Assembly (NCBI GenBank): GCA_963753485.1
Contig: CAVWCL010000008.1
Coordinates: 402,070-466,069 of the forward strand
DNA from: CAWDLX01 sp963753485
Lineage (GTDB): Bacteria; Actinomycetota; Actinomycetes; Mycobacteriales; Micromonosporaceae
Direction: 5' to 3'
Length of the DNA: 64,000 nt
Shown here: piece by piece, positions 60,469 through 64,000 of the stretch
Layout: each line of letters begins with the position of its first letter
Position numbering within the stretch: position 1 is the first letter of the stretch
Program-made: the position numbers and the translations under genes
The notes under the pieces: model-generated
Seen by the model: the letters and a program-made list of their open reading frames with translations, nothing else
Told to the model about the DNA's origin: nothing
Databases searched by the model: none

Positions 60469-61194
60469 GTGGTGGCGACGAAGGCGGACGCGGACGTGCG
60501 GTTCAGCGTGCCGTTGTACTCCCAGGCCGAGGCGGCTCGCTACGTAGACATGCCGGCGTCGACGTTCCGCACGTGGACGCAAGGTTACGAGCGGCGGGTT
60601 AGAGGCAGACGACTCGTCAGGGGTGCTCCCCTGATCACCTACATTCGGGCACGTGGCACCTCGGAGCCCTCTGTACCGTTCATCGGGCTGGCTGAGGCGA
60701 TGTTCCTGGCCGCGCTGCGGAAGGCCGGCGTGCCACTGCAGCAGATTCGCCCCGCACTTGACATCGTGCGCGACAAGCTGGACGTTTCGTATGCCCTGGC
60801 TTCTCGGCGCTTGTACGTGGTCGGCGCGCAGCTTCTCTGGGAGATCTCCGAAGAAGGCGAACTTGACTCGGACGCCCGCCGCGCGCTCATCGTGCTGCGC
60901 GACGGCCAGTATGTCTTCCGCGAAGTGATCATTAACTATCTCCGCCGGATCGAGTACGCCGATGACGGGTACGCCGACCGAGTGGAGTTGCCAGGCTATG
61001 AGGTTGCCCGCGTCATCGCGGACCCCGACGTCAACTTCGGCTCGCCCTTCTTCCGGGGAACGGGTACACCCGTGTCGGCAGTGCTGTCACGGCTTCGGGC
61101 CGGCGAGCCGGTCATCGATGTGGCCGATGACTTCGATCTGCAGGTCGACGAGGTTACCGAGGTGGCGGATCGGGCGGAGCTGCTTCGGGTATGA
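60469..61194 (+). CDS. DUF433-domain antitoxin with N-terminal HTH
   Basis: 241 residues. The first ~60 (YSQAEAARYVDMPASTFRTWTQGYERR) resemble a MerR-like helix-turn-helix. The C-terminus INFGSPF-like stretch NFGSPFFRGTGTPVSAVLSRLRAGEPVIDVADDFDLQVDEVTEVADRAELL is a DUF433 domain (IRGTRIPVxxIxxxLxxG). DUF433 proteins act as VapB-like antitoxins for PIN-like partners. It overlaps the next gene by ATGA. Confidence 0.85.
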   Translation: MVATKADADVRFSVPLYSQAEAARYVDMPASTFRTWTQGYERRVRGRRLVRGAPLITYIRARGTSEPSVPFIGLAEAMFLAALRKAGVPLQQIRPALDIVRDKLDVSYALASRRLYVVGAQLLWEISEEGELDSDARRALIVLRDGQYVFREVIINYLRRIEYADDGYADRVELPGYEVARVIADPDVNFGSPFFRGTGTPVSAVLSRLRAGEPVIDVADDFDLQVDEVTEVADRAELLRV

Positions 61195-61616
61195 ACCCGT
61201 CGCCGTTGCGCGTCTTCCCTGATCGTAGTATCGGAACCAAGAAGATCGCTAATGCCCTCCGCGACCTGGGCGTCGACGTGCAGACGATTCACGACCGATA
61301 CGGTGACCAATCAAGCACGGTGCCGGACGTTCAGTGGATCGCTGATGCGACACATGACCGGCGCGTGCTGTTTGGCGCCGACCAGCGGATCAGATACAAC
61401 CCGCTTGAGCGACGGGCCTTGTGCGTTCATGCCGCACGATGCTTCACCTTCCCCCGGGGGAACCTGACCGCGACGCAGATGATCGACAGGATCACGTTGC
61501 ACTTGACCTCGATCACGCGATTGGCCGAGCGGGGCGGACCCCACGTGTATCACCTGCTGTCCGACGCGATCGTGCTGATGAACCTTGACTGCGACGACGT
61601 CCTGGAAGGCTCGTGA
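61191..61616 (+). CDS. PIN-like (VapC45/DUF5615-type) toxin
   Basis: 141 residues. LRVFPDRSIGTKKIANALRDLGVDVQTIHDRYG opens with the first acidic residue of a Mut7-C/PIN-like fold. DVQWIADATHDRRVLFGADQRIRYNPLERRAL follows with the later acidic and basic residues. Partnered with the DUF433 antitoxin. Its stop codon is within 3 bases of DR5. Confidence 0.83.
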   Translation: MNPSPLRVFPDRSIGTKKIANALRDLGVDVQTIHDRYGDQSSTVPDVQWIADATHDRRVLFGADQRIRYNPLERRALCVHAARCFTFPRGNLTATQMIDRITLHLTSITRLAERGGPHVYHLLSDAIVLMNLDCDDVLEGS

Positions 61617-61618
61617 GC

Positions 61619-61663
61619 TGGAGCGGGTGACGGGAATCGAACCCGCACTGTCAGCTTGGGAAA
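61619..61663 (-). repeat. tRNA-Gly 3' half, att copy 5 (DR5)
   Basis: 3'-half tRNA-Gly(CCC) with the standard T-arm and CCA. It begins almost at the stop codon of the PIN-like toxin gene. Its right flank matches that of DR2 for over 100 bases. Confidence 0.8.
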
Positions 61664-61747
61664 CAGCCCCGGTCCCGGGCCTGGCCTCGGTTCCGCTGGT
61701 GGGGCGGGGTCCTGGCTGGCCTGGGAGTACCGGGGTTGTCCTGGGCT

Positions 61748-61766
61748 AATGGCCCGTTAATGGCCC
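61748..61766 (+). repeat. 11-bp-spaced arm motif near DR5
   Basis: AATGGCCC occurs twice, 11 bases apart, about 127 bases right of DR5, almost the same offset as for DR2. Confidence 0.5.
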
Positions 61767-61879
61767 GGCGGAGATCGTCTGCGGCGGCCCCGTGTTCGTG
61801 CGCCGTGCGTACGTCATCGACCCGGGTGGCGAATCGGATGACCCTCTACGGACGGACTGTCACCGTATCCTTGGACCTT

Positions 61880-62107
61880 ATGGGCTCCGAGGCGAGTGAG
61901 ATGGTGACGATTCCGCGGGCCGACTTGGAGGCGACGCAGGCCGAGTTGCGGCGGCTGCGCCGTGAGACCGCGCTCACGGTGATGCGAGCTGATCTTGGGG
62001 CCGGTCCCGGCGACACGGCGCGGGTGTACACGCGTGAGCAGCTCGCCGAGGCGTGGGCGTGGGAGGCTCTATCTGCGCAAGCTCTTGATAGCGTCCCCAA
62101 GGTCTAG
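61880..62107 (+). CDS. Small antitoxin-like ORF
   Basis: 75 residues from ATG 61880. SEMVTIPRADLEATQAELRRLRRETALTVMRADLG has the start of an AbrB/RHH-like or Phd-like antitoxin with a heptad helix. TATCCT lies 8 bases upstream, suggesting a leaderless message. No toxin gene follows. Its tail overlaps the 3' end of the Fic gene on the other strand and its last ~20 codons are probably a read-through into that sequence. It could be an orphan left after loss of its toxin. Confidence 0.5.
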   Translation: MGSEASEMVTIPRADLEATQAELRRLRRETALTVMRADLGAGPGDTARVYTREQLAEAWAWEALSAQALDSVPKV

Positions 62108-63415
62108 AACGGGTGCGAAGACGAAACGCTTGCCGACCGTACTGCGCGTCAGCAAATCCAGCGTGACAAGACCCGCCAAGTCTTGCCTCGCTGTCTCTAG
62201 AGAGATCCGATGCGAGACTTGATGCGTCTTTAGAGTGTAGACGCTGTCGGGGTTGCGGAGTGCATTGTTCAAAAGGGCCATCTGTCGCTGATTCAGGCCA
62301 ATTGCCTTTACTGAAAGAAGTGAACGCACTTCGCGAATTTCCTTGATTTTGCGGTCTAGATACACGTTAAGGTCGTCCATCGACCTGCGGAGGACACCCA
62401 GATGATACTGAAAGAAGTACGTCAGATCGTTATTGTCGCTCTCGGTGTAAAGATATGATCTTGCATACTTGCCATGGGCTTTGTGAAGAATCCTAGACAC
62501 GCTCACGAATTCAGTCATCCAATAGCCCTGATTCAGCATGGACCAGTAGAAGAGAGCCCTCGCAGTGCGGCCGTTGCCGTCCTCAAACGGGTGCTCGTAC
62601 CCCACCATGAAGTGGATTGCTAGGGCGCGGAGCACCCCGGGCAGGTAAGCCACATTATCGCGGTCGTTGGCGAAGTCGCACAGTTTTTGCATTCGGTCGG
62701 GCATGAGCTCCGCATGCGGAGGGGCGTGTAGTAAGTTGTTCTGCACATCATATACTCCAACACGCTCTTCGTCGGGCAGCTGAAACCTCCCCGCAGCGCC
62801 AGGGTTGTCGAGAGTTCCTTCGGTAACAATGCGGTGAAGCTCAAAGATGAATTCGATGGTCAGCTTGGTGTTTCGCATTTCGCCAACCCGTTCCATCGCT
62901 CGAAAGTTGTTCAAGATCATTCTCTCGCTACGATCCCGGGGCGCGCGTCCCGACCGGATCATGTCTTTGGCGACCTTGCGAGTCGTAGACGCTCCTTCAA
63001 GTTGGCTGGATGTCACGGCCTCCTCGATCAATGAGCTGACTAGATAGCGATCACGAGTCGCGGGATTGGTAATTTCCTCGCGGACGCCAAGTCGTCCGCC
63101 CATATTTGCGTTAACGAACTCAATTTCCTTAAAGAGTTCGTCGGTCAACGCATATTGGAACGATACGCCGGCGGGATCGAGAAGAGGAAGTGCGCGAAGC
63201 ATGCCCTGCCTGGCCATCTTCGTAATGGCCCACCACTCTTCGAGAGCGAGGCCGTCGGGTGGCTGACGGTAGCGCATCTCCTCCCACGCGAGGTATCGCT
63301 GCTGGCTCATCGTGTCTGCGTACTTGTAGTAGAGAGCCATGAACCGCTGGGGGTCGTGGCCGAAGGTCCGCTCGATGAGTTCCCGGTACGGCGGCGGTGA
63401 CATGGGCTTCTTCAT
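62069..63415 (-). CDS. Fic-domain protein with N-terminal inhibitory motif and C-terminal winged helix
   Basis: 448 residues from ATG 63415 (GAGGA upstream). YEHPFEDGNGRTARALFYW is the catalytic Fic motif H-P-F-x-D-G-N-G-R. SLIEEAVTSSQLEGASTT holds the inhibitory helix (S/T)xxxE(G/N), here at the N-terminal side as in class II Fic proteins. The C-terminal ~90 residues (LNQRQMALLNNALRN; LETARQDLAGLVTLDLL) look like a winged helix. It is expected to AMPylate a target, held in check by its own helix. GC content is far below the window average. Confidence 0.92.
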   Translation of the reverse strand: MKKPMSPPPYRELIERTFGHDPQRFMALYYKYADTMSQQRYLAWEEMRYRQPPDGLALEEWWAITKMARQGMLRALPLLDPAGVSFQYALTDELFKEIEFVNANMGGRLGVREEITNPATRDRYLVSSLIEEAVTSSQLEGASTTRKVAKDMIRSGRAPRDRSERMILNNFRAMERVGEMRNTKLTIEFIFELHRIVTEGTLDNPGAAGRFQLPDEERVGVYDVQNNLLHAPPHAELMPDRMQKLCDFANDRDNVAYLPGVLRALAIHFMVGYEHPFEDGNGRTARALFYWSMLNQGYWMTEFVSVSRILHKAHGKYARSYLYTESDNNDLTYFFQYHLGVLRRSMDDLNVYLDRKIKEIREVRSLLSVKAIGLNQRQMALLNNALRNPDSVYTLKTHQVSHRISLETARQDLAGLVTLDLLTRSTVGKRFVFAPVLDLGDAIKSLRR

Positions 63416-63475
63416 GTGCAGGCGTCCTCGCGGTGAACACAGCAGCTCCTGGGCAGGAGCTACAAGGTTGCTTCC

Positions 63476-63645
63476 AGTTTCTTCCAACCTTGAAGATACG
63501 CCGCCGCGCGTGGTGGATCATCCCACTTCCGTCTAGTTTCCTCCAATCTTGAAGATCTTCGTCGTACGGGCCGTCCTCGACACTCCAACCATCCAGAGCC
63601 AGGGTTGCCTCCAGGTTTCTCCCAGTTTCCTCCAACCTAGAAGAT
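63476..63645 (+). repeat. Three 22-bp direct repeats upstream of the Fic gene
   Basis: Copies start at 63476, 63535 and 63624, each beginning AGTTTC and ending GAAGAT, with at most three differences. The spacing is 59 and 89 bases. A weaker partial copy lies near 63604. On the minus strand they lie upstream of the Fic start, so they may be operators for the Fic protein's winged helix or another regulator. Confidence 0.6.
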
Positions 63646-63707
63646 CCTCCCCCTGCCTCGGCGCAGGCCCCTGATGGGCGGCATGAGCGCGGCGCGCACC
63701 ACGGTTG

Positions 63708-63860
63708 GTGCGTATCCGCTGGGCGATCCGGGCCACCCTGCTGGCCGGGGTAGTGGCCTCGGTCGCAGCCAACATCCCTGCACGCCCGCCCCGACCCGGT
63801 CAGCCAGACCATCGCCGCGTGGCCGCCGGTGGCGCTGCTGCTCACAGTGCGAGTTAGCCG
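63708..63860 (+). pseudogene. Frameshifted relic of a DUF2637 (SpdB-like) gene
   Basis: GTG 63708 starts RIRWAIRATLLAGVVASVAANI, and one frame over the sequence continues LHARPDPVSQTIAAWPPVALLLTV, the signature of actinobacterial DUF2637/SpdB-type membrane proteins. A frameshift lies near 63771 and the C-terminal half is missing. These genes are typical of actinomycete conjugative elements and plasmids. It lies about 110 bases from the last tRNA copy. Confidence 0.68.
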
Positions 63861-63880
63861 CAGCTTCGTCTGGCGATCGC

Positions 63881-63899
63881 AATGGCACGCTAATGGCAG
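63881..63899 (+). repeat. 11-bp-spaced arm motif near the last tRNA copy
   Basis: AATGGCAC (63881-63888) and AATGGCAG (63892-63899) are 11 bases apart, about 75 bases left of the tRNA end. Here the pair lies on the other side of the tRNA core, as expected for the opposite arm of an att site. Confidence 0.5.
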
Positions 63900-63913
63900 G
63901 CAAGATCAAAGAA

Positions 63914-63933
63914 GGCCGCCACGTCGGGCGGCC
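63914..63933. terminator. Hairpin beside the tRNA end
   Basis: GGCCGCC and GGCGGCC are perfect 7-base arms with a 6-base loop. It could end transcription of the tRNA on the minus strand or of element genes on the plus strand. Confidence 0.35.
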
Positions 63934-63972
63934 GTAGCCTGGGGGTCAGGCTCGTGACCTGGGCTGTCAGCT

Positions 63973-64000
63973 TGGAGCGGGTGACGGGAATCGAACCCGC
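63973..64000 (-). tRNA. tRNA-Gly 3' end (copy 6, partial; maybe the intact gene)
   Basis: The T-arm and acceptor strand with CCA (GCGGGTTCGATTCCCGT then CACCCGCT) run off the window edge. The first 28 bases match the other copies. Whether the 5' half exists cannot be seen; as the right-most copy it is the expected place of the intact gene. The anticodon itself lies outside the window. Confidence 0.55.

Overview
The window is very GC-rich, densely coding DNA from an actinomycete, most likely Micromonosporaceae or a relative. The gene content supports this: an F420/deazaflavin-type nitroreductase, DUF3618 and holin-X-like stress proteins, DUF6458, an RlpA protein with an RYAGRH-type N-terminus, SigE-family sigma factors, a DUF2637 (SpdB-like) relic, and many leaderless GTG/ATG starts. 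The genus call is inference.

1-21 kb is ordinary chromosome: a MarR/methyltransferase divergon with two matching palindromes, an NHL-thioredoxin protein, a 5-oxoprolinase operon (pxpB-pxpC-pxpA), a hemolysin-III/TrhA protein, a SixA-type phosphatase, an acyl-CoA dehydrogenase, a SpoIIE-type phosphatase and an RlpA-like protein. Next come four genes that may form a small biosynthetic locus (AMP ligase, ATP-grasp ligase, MFS exporter, sulfotransferase). A 21-codon micro-ORF made only of DTSK repeats and the broken 5' end of a nucleobase permease gene precede a lipoprotein amidohydrolase.

21-35.7 kb: a heterodimeric ABC exporter with one degenerate ATP site, an Ig-like anchored protein, a large zinc-ribbon membrane protein, an F420-type enzyme, VapBC, a three-gene membrane stress operon, a sigma factor with its partner, an ArsR/SRPBCC pair followed by a frameshifted partial copy, and an RHH/Doc toxin-antitoxin pair. 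35.8-45.3 kb is a surface-polysaccharide locus: UDP-GlcNAc 2-epimerase, nucleotide-sugar dehydrogenase, a double glycosyltransferase, two proteins sharing an unusual domain/coiled-coil module, and two methyltransferases.

47-64 kb is the most interesting part. Six same-orientation copies of the 3' half of a tRNA-Gly (anticodon CCC) gene lie on the minus strand; the last runs off the window and may be the intact gene. They cut 17 kb into five islets. Each islet has a toxin-antitoxin gene or relic close to its left boundary: a PIN relic, a PIN/antitoxin pair, MntA plus truncated HEPN, DUF433/PIN-like, and an antitoxin-like ORF plus Fic. Five of the six copies have nearby paired GGC(A/C)C motifs spaced exactly 11 bp apart, as expected for integrase arm sites. 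No integrase is visible; a frameshifted DUF2637 relic beside the last copy points to an actinomycete integrative conjugative element. I read this as a tandem array of integrase-less TA cassettes accumulated at one tRNA att site. The largest islet (11.8 kb) also carries a flavin/Fe-S electron-transfer operon, a two-component system, a DUF2231 protein, a DUF302 protein and an ABC-2-like permease. Several genes near islet edges are broken (HEPN, DoxX, ABC ATPase), and a decayed PAP2 gene lies inside it.
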